From positions 1 to 6,059 of the forward strand of contig JBIOTP010000432.1 in the NCBI GenBank assembly GCA_044865965.1: 6,059 nucleotides of DNA, read 5' to 3'. The notes under the pieces are model-generated. The model was not told where the DNA came from and made no database searches. It saw only the letters and a list, made by a program, of their open reading frames with translations. Numbering within the stretch: the stretch's first letter is position 1; each line of letters starts with the position of its first letter. The translations under genes were made by a program, and so were the position numbers. The DNA is from Solirubrobacter sp044865965 (GTDB lineage Bacteria; Actinomycetota; Thermoleophilia; Solirubrobacterales; Solirubrobacteraceae). Positions 1 to 5,425 of the stretch are shown here, in pieces.

Positions 1-173
1 TCGGTGATGTCCTCCAGCCCCGCCACCATCCGCAGCGCCGTCGACTTCCCGCACCCCGACGGCCCGACCAGGATCATGAACTCGCCATCGTTGATGTCGA
101 GATTCATGTCCTTGACGGCCTCGAAACCGTCCGGATACCGCTTCCACACGCTCTTGAACGTGATCTCGGCCAT
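1..173 (-). CDS. ABC transporter ATP-binding protein, UgpC/MalK/MsiK type (5' part only)
   Basis: This is the first 57 codons of a cytoplasmic ATPase that would power sugar or polyol import; the rest lies off the left edge. The translation begins MAEITFKSVWKRYPDG. It shows the A-loop aromatic residue (Tyr13), which stacks on adenine in this family, and a perfect Walker A, GPSGCGKST, at residues 37-45, followed by ALRMVAGLED. The Walker B, signature and C-terminal regulatory domain of MalK-type ATPases cannot be seen here. The ATG at 173-171 is preceded on the minus strand by a purine-rich GAGGGGAG (188-181), 7 nt away, which supports this start. The gene is divergent from the binding-protein operon, which has no ATPase of its own within the window, so this is the natural energy partner. 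It could also serve several transporters, as MsiK does in Streptomyces. The family is certain; exclusive pairing with this operon is inferred. Confidence 0.93.
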   Translation of the reverse strand, partial: MAEITFKSVWKRYPDGFEAVKDMNLDINDGEFMILVGPSGCGKSTALRMVAGLEDIT

Positions 174-209
174 CTCTCGCTCCCCTCTCGGTCGCCGGGT
201 TCGACGGCC

Positions 210-237
210 ACCATAGCACTGCTTGCACGAATGTCCA
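210..237 (-). promoter_or_regulatory. Candidate promoter of the ABC ATPase gene
   Basis: On the minus strand a -35-like TGGACA (237-232, 5 of 6 to TTGACA) is followed after 16 bp by TATGGT (215-210, 4 of 6 to TATAAT), with a TG one base upstream of the -10 as in extended -10 promoters. Transcription would start near 203, leaving a leader of about 30 nt that holds the ribosome binding site. One GCAC-N4-GTGC-like box (224-236) covers the spacer and -35, so a bound protein should block this promoter. This is pattern matching only. Confidence 0.45.
224..236 (+). promoter_or_regulatory. Operator-like box A, TGCACGAATGTCC
   Basis: This 13-bp box matches box D at 300-312 (TGCACGTATGTGC) at 11 of 13 positions, giving a shared pattern TGCACGnATGTnC. 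Within it is an imperfect dyad, GCAC-N4-GTcC, of the kind bound by a dimeric repressor or activator. It sits in the spacer and -35 of the candidate ATPase promoter. The binding protein is not encoded nearby in the window. A further perfect 8-bp palindrome, TGTGCACA, lies at 245-252 between the two divergent promoters and shares the TGCAC core. Confidence 0.4.
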
Positions 238-255
238 GAGAAAATGTGCACAAAC

Positions 256-284
256 TTGACAACATTGCCAGGACGCGCCATCCT
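256..284 (+). promoter_or_regulatory. Candidate promoter of the polyol transporter operon
   Basis: A perfect -35 hexamer TTGACA (256-261) is followed after 17 bp by CATCCT (279-284), which matches TATAAT at only 3 of 6 positions. Transcription would start near 291, giving a leader of about 40 nt before the ATG at 331. Boxes C and D (287-312) would lie at and just after the start site, a typical repressor position. The weak -10 suggests either a regulated promoter or a wrong choice of -10. Confidence 0.4.
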
Positions 285-286
285 GT

Positions 287-312
287 TGCACATCCGTTCT
301 GCACGTATGTGC
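287..312 (+). promoter_or_regulatory. Two abutting operator-like boxes (C and D)
   Basis: Two 13-bp units lie directly head to tail: TGCACATCCGTTC (287-299) and TGCACGTATGTGC (300-312). They agree at 9 of 13 positions (TGCAC, then T, GT and C). Unit D contains the dyad GCAC-gtat-GTGC (301-312). A larger inverted repeat, GCACAT (288-293) with ATGTGC (307-312), spans both units. The position, at the predicted start of the operon transcript, suggests control by a sugar- or polyol-sensing regulator encoded elsewhere. The regulator family cannot be named from this. Confidence 0.42.
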
Positions 313-330
313 TGACCAAGGGGAGGAGAC

Positions 331-1656
331 ATGCGCGTCATCGCGTTGCTGGTCGCAGCGCTTGCGCTCGGCGGGTGCGGCCTGGCCGGCGCCGGCGGGG
401 GCTCCGGCGAGGGCACGGTCACCGTGGCGATCGTGGCCAACCCGCAGATGCGGGACATCCAGAAGCTCACGTCGGAGTTCGAGCGCGACCACCCGGACGT
501 CCGCGTCCGCTACGTGACACTGCCCGAGAACGAGGCGCGCGACCGGATCACCCAGGACGTCGCGACCAAGGCGGGCCAGTTCGACGTGGTGATGATCGGC
601 ACCTACGAGGCGCCGATCTGGGGCCGGAACGGGTGGCTGAAGGACCTCAACGGCTATGCCCGGGCCGACCGCGCCTACGACCTGAACGACCTCATCCCGT
701 CCGTGCGCAAGGCGCTGTCGGCGGACGGGAAGCTGTACGCGGTCCCGTTCTACGGCGAGTCGTCGTTCCTGATGTACCGCAAGGACGTCTTCGCCAAGGC
801 GGGGCTGAAGATGCCCGACCACCCGACCTGGACACAGGTCGCCGACTTCGCGCGCAAGCTGAACAAGCCCGGCCAGCCCGGCATCTGCCTGCGCGGCTTG
901 CCGGGCTGGGGCGAGCAGCTGGCGCCGCTCGACACGGTCATCAACACGTTCGGCGGGCGCTGGTACGACCCGCAGTGGAACGCCCAGCTGACCGCGCCCG
1001 CGACCGCGCGCGCGGTGAAGTTCTACCTCGACCTCGTCAAGCAGGCCGGTGAGCCGGGCGCCCCCAACGCGGGCTTCAGCGAGTGCCTCACCAGCTACGG
1101 CCAGGGCAAGGCGGCGATGTGGTACGACGCCACGTCGGCGGCCACCTCGCTCGAGGACCCGAAGGTCTCCAACGTGGTCGGCAAGACCGGCTACGTCGCC
1201 GCGCCGGTGATGGAGACGAAGGCGTCCGGCTGGCTGTGGGCGTGGTCGCTCGCGATCCCCAACACCGCCAAGGACCCGAACGCCGCCTGGAAGTTCGTGA
1301 GCTGGGCGACGTCGAAGCAGTACATCCGCCTGGTGGGCGAGAAGCTCGGCTGGGCGCGGGTGCCGCCGGGCAGCCGCCTGTCCACCTACGGCCTGGAGCC
1401 GTACGTGAAGGCCAGCTCGGGCTCCGCCCAGGCGACGCTGAGCGCGCTCAAGACGATCGACCCGACCAAGCCGGGCAAGCTGCCGGTGCCCTACATCGGC
1501 ATCCAGTACGTCGGGATCCCCGAGTTCCAGGACCTCGGCACGAAGGTCTCCCAGCAGTTCGCCGCGGTGCTGGCGGGTCACCAATCGGTGGACGCCGCGC
1601 TCAAGACGGCGCAGGAAGAGGCCCAGGCCGTGGCAGACGACGGCTACAAGGACTGA
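331..1656 (+). CDS. Sugar-alcohol ABC transporter substrate-binding lipoprotein (SmoE/MtlE-like)
   Basis: This extracellular solute-binding protein (family 1, 441 aa, normal length) would capture the substrate outside the membrane and deliver it to the two permeases encoded next. It starts MRVIALLVAALALGGC, a lipoprotein signal peptide with the lipobox LGGC and lipidated Cys16. Recognisable stretches are the early strand GEGTVTVAIVANPQ, a central CLRGLPGWGE (186-195) and a Trp-rich SGWLWAWSLAIP around Trp301, Trp303 and Trp305. The last two are typical, as I recall them, of sorbitol/mannitol-binding SmoE/MtlE proteins and not of maltose or glycerol-phosphate binders. GGAGG at 322-326, 4 nt before the ATG, supports the start. 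The gene ends 10 bp before the first permease gene. Cys186 and Cys252 are the only cysteines in the mature protein besides the lipidated one. The family is near certain; a polyol substrate is likely; the exact polyol (sorbitol, mannitol, arabitol or xylitol) cannot be told. Confidence 0.92.
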   Translation: MRVIALLVAALALGGCGLAGAGGGSGEGTVTVAIVANPQMRDIQKLTSEFERDHPDVRVRYVTLPENEARDRITQDVATKAGQFDVVMIGTYEAPIWGRNGWLKDLNGYARADRAYDLNDLIPSVRKALSADGKLYAVPFYGESSFLMYRKDVFAKAGLKMPDHPTWTQVADFARKLNKPGQPGICLRGLPGWGEQLAPLDTVINTFGGRWYDPQWNAQLTAPATARAVKFYLDLVKQAGEPGAPNAGFSECLTSYGQGKAAMWYDATSAATSLEDPKVSNVVGKTGYVAAPVMETKASGWLWAWSLAIPNTAKDPNAAWKFVSWATSKQYIRLVGEKLGWARVPPGSRLSTYGLEPYVKASSGSAQATLSALKTIDPTKPGKLPVPYIGIQYVGIPEFQDLGTKVSQQFAAVLAGHQSVDAALKTAQEEAQAVADDGYKD

Positions 1657-1666
1657 GGAGGCGCAG

Positions 1667-2656
1667 ATGGCCACAACTGCAGAGAGGACGCTGCCCGTCG
1701 CCGCGCGCGGCCGGCGGGCCGTGTCGCTGGAGCGCGAGCGCTGGCGGCGGCGAGGGCCGCTGCTGCCCGCGCTGATCTTCACGATCGTCGTGACCCAGCT
1801 GCCGTTCCTGTTCACGCTGGTCTACTCGTTCTTCTCCTGGAACCTGCTGCGCACCGAGGGCCGCAGGTTCGCGTTCCTGGACAACTACGGCCGCATCCTG
1901 GGCGACTCGTCGTTCCGCAAGGCGCTGCTGGTGACCGTCGAGCTGACGCTCGGCGCCGTGCTGCTGTCGCTGTTCGTGGGCCTGGCGTGCGCGATGCTGG
2001 TCGACCGCAAGTTCCTCGGCCGGGGCGTCGTGCGCACGCTGCTGATCGCGCCGTTCCTCGTGATGCCGGCCGCGGCCGCGCTGCTGTGGAAGACCACGAT
2101 GCTGCACCCGGTGTTCGGCATGGTGAACTGGGTGCTGGGCCCGCTCGGGGTGGGCGACGTCGACTGGGCGAGCAAGTACCCGGCCTTGACGATCATCGTC
2201 GTCGAGAGCTGGCACTGGGCGCCGTTCATGATGCTGATCCTGCTCGGCGGGCTGCAGAGCCAGGACCGCAGCATCCTGGAGGCGGCGCGCGTCGAGGGCG
2301 CGACCGGCGTCCAGATCTTCCGGTACATCACGCTGCCGCACCTGCGCCAGTACATCGAGCTCGGCGTCGTGCTCGGCGCGATCTACATCGTCCAGACGTT
2401 CGACTCGATCTTCATGATCACCCAGGGCGGGCCGGGCACGGCCACGACCAACCTGCCGTTCGAGCTCTACTTGAAGGCGTTCCGCGCCTTCGACGTGGGG
2501 CAGGCGGCGGCGATGGGCGTGATCGTCGTGGCGCTCACGATCGCGGTCGCCACGATCGCGCTGCGGATCGTCTCGCGCATCTTCGACGACCCGACCGTGG
2601 CCGCCCGCGTCATCGACATCTCCGCGTTCCGCAAGGCTAAGGAGGCCCGGGCATGA
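1667..2656 (+). CDS. Polyol/sugar ABC transporter permease 1 (SmoF/MalF-like, CUT1)
   Basis: This inner-membrane subunit (329 aa) forms half of the transport channel. A basic cytoplasmic N-terminus (RERWRRRG, about 23-30) leads into a first membrane segment at about 32-56, and five more hydrophobic segments follow. The cytoplasmic coupling motif that docks on the ATPase is clear: EAARVEGA at 205-212, continuing to ITLP at 221-224. The conserved MITQGGPG (250-257) and the following NLPFELYLKAF and FDVGQAAAMG are strongly reminiscent of SmoF-type polyol permeases. The start ATG has AGGAGG at 1656-1661, 5 nt upstream and overlapping the stop of the binding-protein gene. The 3' end overlaps the next permease by 4 bp, which points to an obligate pair. 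The substrate is inferred from the family and neighbours. Confidence 0.93.
   Translation: MATTAERTLPVAARGRRAVSLERERWRRRGPLLPALIFTIVVTQLPFLFTLVYSFFSWNLLRTEGRRFAFLDNYGRILGDSSFRKALLVTVELTLGAVLLSLFVGLACAMLVDRKFLGRGVVRTLLIAPFLVMPAAAALLWKTTMLHPVFGMVNWVLGPLGVGDVDWASKYPALTIIVVESWHWAPFMMLILLGGLQSQDRSILEAARVEGATGVQIFRYITLPHLRQYIELGVVLGAIYIVQTFDSIFMITQGGPGTATTNLPFELYLKAFRAFDVGQAAAMGVIVVALTIAVATIALRIVSRIFDDPTVAARVIDISAFRKAKEARA
2638..2645 (+). promoter_or_regulatory. Strong ribosome binding site inside the end of permease 1
   Basis: TAAGGAGG is a full Shine-Dalgarno match, 7 nt before the ATG at 2653 and within the last codons of permease 1. With the ATGA stop/start overlap at 2653-2656 it fixes the start of permease 2 and implies translational coupling, which would keep the two membrane subunits in equal amounts. 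Confidence 0.8.
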
Positions 2657-3492
2657 CCGGTGAATCGAGGATGGTCGGGGGCTCGCGGCTCACAGGCTCG
2701 ATGCTCTCGGCGCTGGCGTGGATCGTCGGCCTCGGGATGTTCTTCCCGGTGCTGTGGATGGTCCTCACGGCGTTCAAGCAGGAGCGCGACGCGTTCACGA
2801 CCCCGCCGAAGTTCGTGTTCTCGCCGACGCTCGACCAGTTCAAGGCGATCTTCGACGGCGGCCTCGGGGTGGCGCTCGCGAACTCGGCCTGGACCACGCT
2901 GGCGTCGACCCTGGTCGTGATCCTGCTCGCGGTGCCGGCCGCCTACGCGCTGGCGATCCGCCCGGTGGAGAAGTGGCGCGACGTGCTGTTCTTCTTCCTG
3001 TCCACGCGGATGCTGCCGGTCGTCGGCGCGATCGTGCCGATCTACGTGATCGCGCGCGACACCTCGATGCTCGACAACGTGTGGGCGCTGGTGATCCTGT
3101 ACACCGCGATGAACCTCCCGATCGCGGTGTGGATGCTGCGGTCGTTCATGAGCGAGGTGCCGAGCGAGGTGCTCGAGGCGGCCCGGGTGGACGGCGCGTC
3201 GCTGGGCCAGGAGGCGAGGAGCGTGATGCTGCCGATGATCGCGCCGGGGATCGCCGCGACGGCGCTGATCTGCGTGATCTTCGCGTGGAACGAGTTCTTC
3301 CTGGCCGTCAACCTCACGTCCGTGCGGGCACAGACCGTGCCCGTCTTCCTCGTCGGCTTCATCACCAGCGAGGGCGCGTTCTGGGCGCGGCTGTCGGCCG
3401 CCGCAACGCTGGCCGCGATCCCGGTGCTGCTGGCCGGCTGGATCGCCCAGCGCCAGCTCGTGCGCGGACTCACCCTCGGAGCGATCAAGTGA
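2653..3492 (+). CDS. Polyol/sugar ABC transporter permease 2 (SmoG/MalG-like, CUT1)
   Basis: This second inner-membrane channel subunit has 279 aa, usual for MalG-type permeases. It has a short N-terminus, a first membrane segment at about 17-39, and further segments at about 75-100, 117-134, 142-163, 196-218 and 245-265. The ATPase-coupling loop is EAARVDGA at 175-182, ending MLP at 192-194. The positions usually held by an aromatic residue in this loop carry Glu-Ala here, a minor variation. STRMLPVVGAIVPIY (from 117), FAWNEFFLAVNLTSVRAQTVP and the C-terminal QLVRGLTLGAIK are typical of polyol-transporter SmoG relatives. The gene shares ATGA with the end of permease 1 and is followed 10 bp later by the dehydrogenase gene, so all four genes are almost certainly one transcript. 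The polyol specificity is inferred. Confidence 0.93.
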   Translation: MTGESRMVGGSRLTGSMLSALAWIVGLGMFFPVLWMVLTAFKQERDAFTTPPKFVFSPTLDQFKAIFDGGLGVALANSAWTTLASTLVVILLAVPAAYALAIRPVEKWRDVLFFFLSTRMLPVVGAIVPIYVIARDTSMLDNVWALVILYTAMNLPIAVWMLRSFMSEVPSEVLEAARVDGASLGQEARSVMLPMIAPGIAATALICVIFAWNEFFLAVNLTSVRAQTVPVFLVGFITSEGAFWARLSAAATLAAIPVLLAGWIAQRQLVRGLTLGAIK

Positions 3493-3502
3493 AGGAGCTG
3501 TC

Positions 3503-4495
3503 ATGCAGGCCGTAGTCATTCCCGAGCCCGGGACCGTGTCCGTCGAGGGCGTCCCCGACCCGGCGCCCGCCGCCGGGGAGGTGGTGGTCGCCGTGGAGGC
3601 GTGCGGCGTGTGCGGCACGGACATCCACATCCTCGACGGCGAGTTCGGGCCCACGACCTACCCGATCGTGCCCGGCCACGAGTTCTGCGGCGAGGTCGTC
3701 GCGCTCGGGTCGGGCGTGACCGGGCTCGCCGAGGGCGACTTCGTGTGCGTCGACCCGTCGCTGTTCTGCGGGACGTGCCGGTTCTGCCGCGAGGGGCGCG
3801 GGAACCTGTGCGAGCGCTGGAACGCGATCGGCGTGACCGTCGACGGCGGCTGCGCCGAGTACGCGAACGTGCCGGCGGCGAACGCGTTCCGGCTCCCGGA
3901 GGACGTGCCGCGCGCGCACGGGACGATCGTCGAGCCGCTGTCGTGCGCGGTGCGCGGGTTCGACCAGCTGCAGGTGCGCCTGGCCGACAACTACCTGATC
4001 TACGGCGCGGGGACGATGGGTCTGCTGCTGACGCAGCTCGCCGCCCGCGCCGGCGCGGCCTCGGTGTCGGTCGTCGACCGCAACCCGGACCGTCTCCCGC
4101 GCGCGAGCCGGCTGGGCGCGACGCACGTCGCCACCGACGCCGGCGAGCTGGAGCGCCCGGGCGGCTGGGAGGTGGTGATCGACGCCACCGGCGTGGTCCC
4201 CGCCATCGAGGACGGCCTGCGGCGGGTGCGCCGCGGCGGCACGTTCCTGATGTTCGGGGTCGCCGCCGAGGACGCGACCGCGACCGTGTCGCCGTTCCGG
4301 ATCTACAACGACGAGATCCGGATCATCGGCTCGATGGCGGTGCTGCACTCGTTCGAGCGCGCGCGCGACCTGCTGGTGGCGGGCGCGATCGACGCGGAGG
4401 CGATCCTCACCCACCGCCTCGGGCTGACCCAGTACCCGGAGGCGATCGACACGTTCCGCGCCGGCCAGGGGCTGAAGATCCAGGTCGCGCCTTAG
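3503..4495 (+). CDS. Zinc-dependent medium-chain dehydrogenase, probably polyol (sorbitol/iditol-type) dehydrogenase
   Basis: This cytoplasmic NAD(P)-dependent alcohol dehydrogenase has 330 aa, slightly short for the family but complete. Catalytic zinc ligands are Cys37 (in GVCGTD), His59 with Glu60 (GHE) and Glu144 (EPLSC). The structural zinc lobe is intact: Cys89, Cys92, Cys95 and Cys103, spaced C-x2-C-x2-C-x7-C. The cofactor fold shows GAGTMG at 168-173 and an acidic Asp192 at the end of the second strand, which favours NAD over NADP, although Arg193 follows it. AAGGAG at 3492-3497, 5 nt before the ATG, sets the start. Being the last gene of a polyol uptake operon, it most likely oxidises the imported sugar alcohol to a ketose. 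Threonine- or galactitol-type activity cannot be ruled out from the sequence. Its TAG stop overlaps a TAA stop of a remnant on the opposite strand. Confidence 0.9.
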   Translation: MQAVVIPEPGTVSVEGVPDPAPAAGEVVVAVEACGVCGTDIHILDGEFGPTTYPIVPGHEFCGEVVALGSGVTGLAEGDFVCVDPSLFCGTCRFCREGRGNLCERWNAIGVTVDGGCAEYANVPAANAFRLPEDVPRAHGTIVEPLSCAVRGFDQLQVRLADNYLIYGAGTMGLLLTQLAARAGAASVSVVDRNPDRLPRASRLGATHVATDAGELERPGGWEVVIDATGVVPAIEDGLRRVRRGGTFLMFGVAAEDATATVSPFRIYNDEIRIIGSMAVLHSFERARDLLVAGAIDAEAILTHRLGLTQYPEAIDTFRAGQGLKIQVAP

Positions 4496-4620
4496 TCCAA
4501 CGCCTGCGCCGCCCGCCGTACCCGCTCAGCGGCGGAGCGCAGCCCGTCGAGCTCGGCCGCGGTGAGCTCCCACTCGTGGACCTTCTCCACGCCGCCGCGG
4601 CCGAGCGAGACGTGGGACGG
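4492..4620 (-). pseudogene. C-terminal remnant of a malate/lactate dehydrogenase
   Basis: The minus strand reads about 42 codons, beginning PSHVSLGRGGVEKVHEWELT and ending with an Ala-Leu-Asp and TAA (4494-4492). This fits the last part of LDH-like malate dehydrogenases, which end with a strand of the form VxLGxxGVEKIxEhxLTxxE, then a helix rich in Leu, Arg and Ala. No NAD-binding fold, Arg motifs or catalytic His are present, because the upstream sequence is occupied at once by the intact regulator gene, whose stop is at 4633-4631. The frame stays open up to an ATG at 4674-4672, inside the regulator gene, but I see no convincing ribosome binding site there and the residues encoded upstream of about 4618 do not look like this family. 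The remnant is on the same strand as the regulator and convergent with the polyol dehydrogenase. I take it as the tail of a lost or truncated gene; a small expressed peptide is a less likely alternative. Confidence 0.68.
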
Positions 4621-4624
4621 TGAC

Positions 4625-4638
4625 GGCGCTTCAGCGCC
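4625..4638 (-). terminator. Short GC hairpin at the end of the PaaX-family gene (possible terminator)
   Basis: GGCGCT (4625-4630) and AGCGCC (4633-4638) form a perfect 6-bp inverted repeat with a 2-nt loop (or 5 bp with a 4-nt loop) over the stop codon of the regulator gene. There is no run of T after it on the minus strand, so it is not a classic intrinsic terminator, and a short stem like this is easily met by chance in GC-rich DNA. It is listed only because it sits exactly at a gene end between convergent genes. Confidence 0.2.
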
Positions 4639-5386
4639 TGACGCGCGCCTCGACGTGGGCCAGCGCGGCCGCACCGAGCCGGCGGTCGAGCGCGCGGAAG
4701 ACCTCCCACGCGTGCGCGCCCGGCCAGTCGTCAGGCAGCGCGGCCGCCGGCAGGCCCGGGTCGTGGAACGGGATTCGCCGCCAGGCGTCGAGGTGGCGGA
4801 CGTGGTCGGCGAAGGACGGCGGGCGGCGCAGCGCGGGTTCCCACGCGTCGAGGTAGGCGCGGTACTCGGCCGCGATGCCGTCCAGGTCCCACCAGTCGGC
4901 GACGGGGCTCACGCCGATGTGGTCGGCGGTGAAGAGCTGCACGTGCCCGCCTACGCCCAGCTCCTCGACGGCGCGCGCGACCTCCTCCTCGACGTGCGCA
5001 GGCGCGATCCAGACGGCCGGGGCGACGGTCCCGAGGCCGAGCCAGGCAAGCCGCGAGCGGAGCCTGTGGCGGTCCGCGCGGCGTGTCTCCGGAATCGAGA
5101 ACACGACGAGGAGCCAGCCGCCGCCGTTCGAGGCCGCGCGCCCGAAGATGCGCGCGTCGCCGGCGTCGAGGATCGCGCGGCCGTGCTCGGTCAGCCGATA
5201 CCCCGCCGCGCCGCGCCGCTCGGAGGCGATCACGCCGCGGCGCTTGAGCCGCGACACCGCCGAGCGCGCGGCCTGCTCGTCCAGCCCGGCGTCGCTCATC
5301 AGCGCGATCAGGTCGGCCACCGCGATCCAGCCGCCCAAGCGCCGCAGGAACGCACCGAAGAACGTCATCAGCAGCGAGCGAGGCAC
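4631..5386 (-). CDS. PaaX-family transcriptional regulator
   Basis: This 251-aa DNA-binding regulator belongs to the family of PaaX, the phenylacetyl-CoA-responsive repressor. The N-terminal winged helix-turn-helix covers about residues 1-75 (RSLLMTFFGAFL, then DEQAARSAVSRLKRRGVI, then YRLTEHGRAIL). The central domain carries the family hallmark WLLVVFSIPE (91-100), RHRLRSRLAWLGLG (106-119) and VWIAP (125-129). The C-terminal domain has WDLDGIAAEYRAYLDAW (166-182) and DPGLPAAALPDDWPG (209-223), all typical. The start is GTG (5386-5384). The only in-frame alternative downstream is Met7, which would cut into the conserved RSLL segment. There is no Shine-Dalgarno; a TACAAT lies 6 nt before the GTG, suggesting a leaderless message. 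It is divergent from an aryl-CoA hydroxylase gene, so it probably represses that gene and itself until an aryl-CoA binds. The ligand is inferred. Confidence 0.9.
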   Translation of the reverse strand: MPRSLLMTFFGAFLRRLGGWIAVADLIALMSDAGLDEQAARSAVSRLKRRGVIASERRGAAGYRLTEHGRAILDAGDARIFGRAASNGGGWLLVVFSIPETRRADRHRLRSRLAWLGLGTVAPAVWIAPAHVEEEVARAVEELGVGGHVQLFTADHIGVSPVADWWDLDGIAAEYRAYLDAWEPALRRPPSFADHVRHLDAWRRIPFHDPGLPAAALPDDWPGAHAWEVFRALDRRLGAAALAHVEARVRR

Positions 5387-5423
5387 ATAGCGATTGTATG
5401 ACGACAGTCACGGAAGCGCTATG
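5386..5423. promoter_or_regulatory. 38-bp dyad between the PaaX-family gene and the hydroxylase gene (candidate operator)
   Basis: Two nested inverted repeats share one centre between 5404 and 5405. The outer arms are CATAGCG (5386-5392) and CGCTATG (5417-5423). The inner arms are TGAC (5399-5402) and GTCA (5407-5410). TT (5394-5395) pairs with AA (5414-5415). In all, 13 of 19 opposed positions are complementary. The dyad covers the regulator's start codon edge and the -10-like elements of both genes. PaaX-type regulators bind imperfect palindromes in the promoters they control, and divergent regulators often share one operator with their target. The sequence does not closely copy the E. coli PaaX site as I remember it, so the link is positional. 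Confidence 0.6.
5393..5398 (-). promoter_or_regulatory. Candidate -10 element of the PaaX-family gene (leaderless)
   Basis: On the minus strand TACAAT (5398-5393) matches TATAAT at 5 of 6 positions. Transcription starting 7 nt after it would begin at 5386, the first base of the GTG start codon, so the message would lack a 5' leader. I found no good -35 at 15-18 bp. The element lies inside the dyad, so a bound regulator would cover it. Confidence 0.42.
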
Positions 5424-5425
5424 GT
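5398..5425 (+). promoter_or_regulatory. Candidate promoter of the aryl-CoA hydroxylase gene (leaderless)
   Basis: ATGACG (5398-5403, 4 of 6 to TTGACA) is followed after 16 bp by TATGGT (5420-5425, 4 of 6 to TATAAT), the same -10-like hexamer as proposed for the ABC ATPase gene. A start 7 nt downstream falls at 5432, the A of the hydroxylase ATG. Both promoter elements overlap the dyad. There is no ribosome binding site at the usual distance from this ATG, which fits a leaderless message. Confidence 0.4.

Noticed and set aside
231..1052. Long plus-strand open frame (273 codons) overlapping the binding-protein gene in another frame
   Set aside because: Its translation is an Arg/Gly/Pro/Ala-rich shadow with no domain, overlying a clear lipoprotein gene with a good ribosome binding site. 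Such frames are routine in GC-rich DNA.
2467..3654. 395-codon minus-strand open frame across the permease genes
   Set aside because: Its translation is rich in His, Arg and Asp, is low in complexity and has no family resemblance. The opposite strand holds two well-conserved permease sequences.
3485..4414. 309-codon minus-strand open frame opposite the zinc dehydrogenase
   Set aside because: It is an antisense shadow of a gene with intact zinc and cofactor motifs, and its own translation lacks any recognisable fold.
4523..4539. Inverted repeat CGCTC / GAGCG with a 7-nt loop as terminator of the polyol operon
   Set aside because: The stem is only 5 bp with no T-run, and it lies within the remnant's helix codons. 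A stem this short is expected by chance at this base composition.
5368..5388. Alternative starts for the PaaX-family gene: ATG at 5388-5386 or Met7 at 5368-5366
   Set aside because: The first is out of frame and meets a stop after six codons. The second would cut off the RSLL segment that begins the winged-helix domain. The GTG at 5386 is preferred.
4562..5401. 279-codon plus-strand open frame opposite the PaaX-family gene
   Set aside because: Its composition is typical of antisense frames in GC-rich DNA, while the minus strand encodes all PaaX domain motifs in order.
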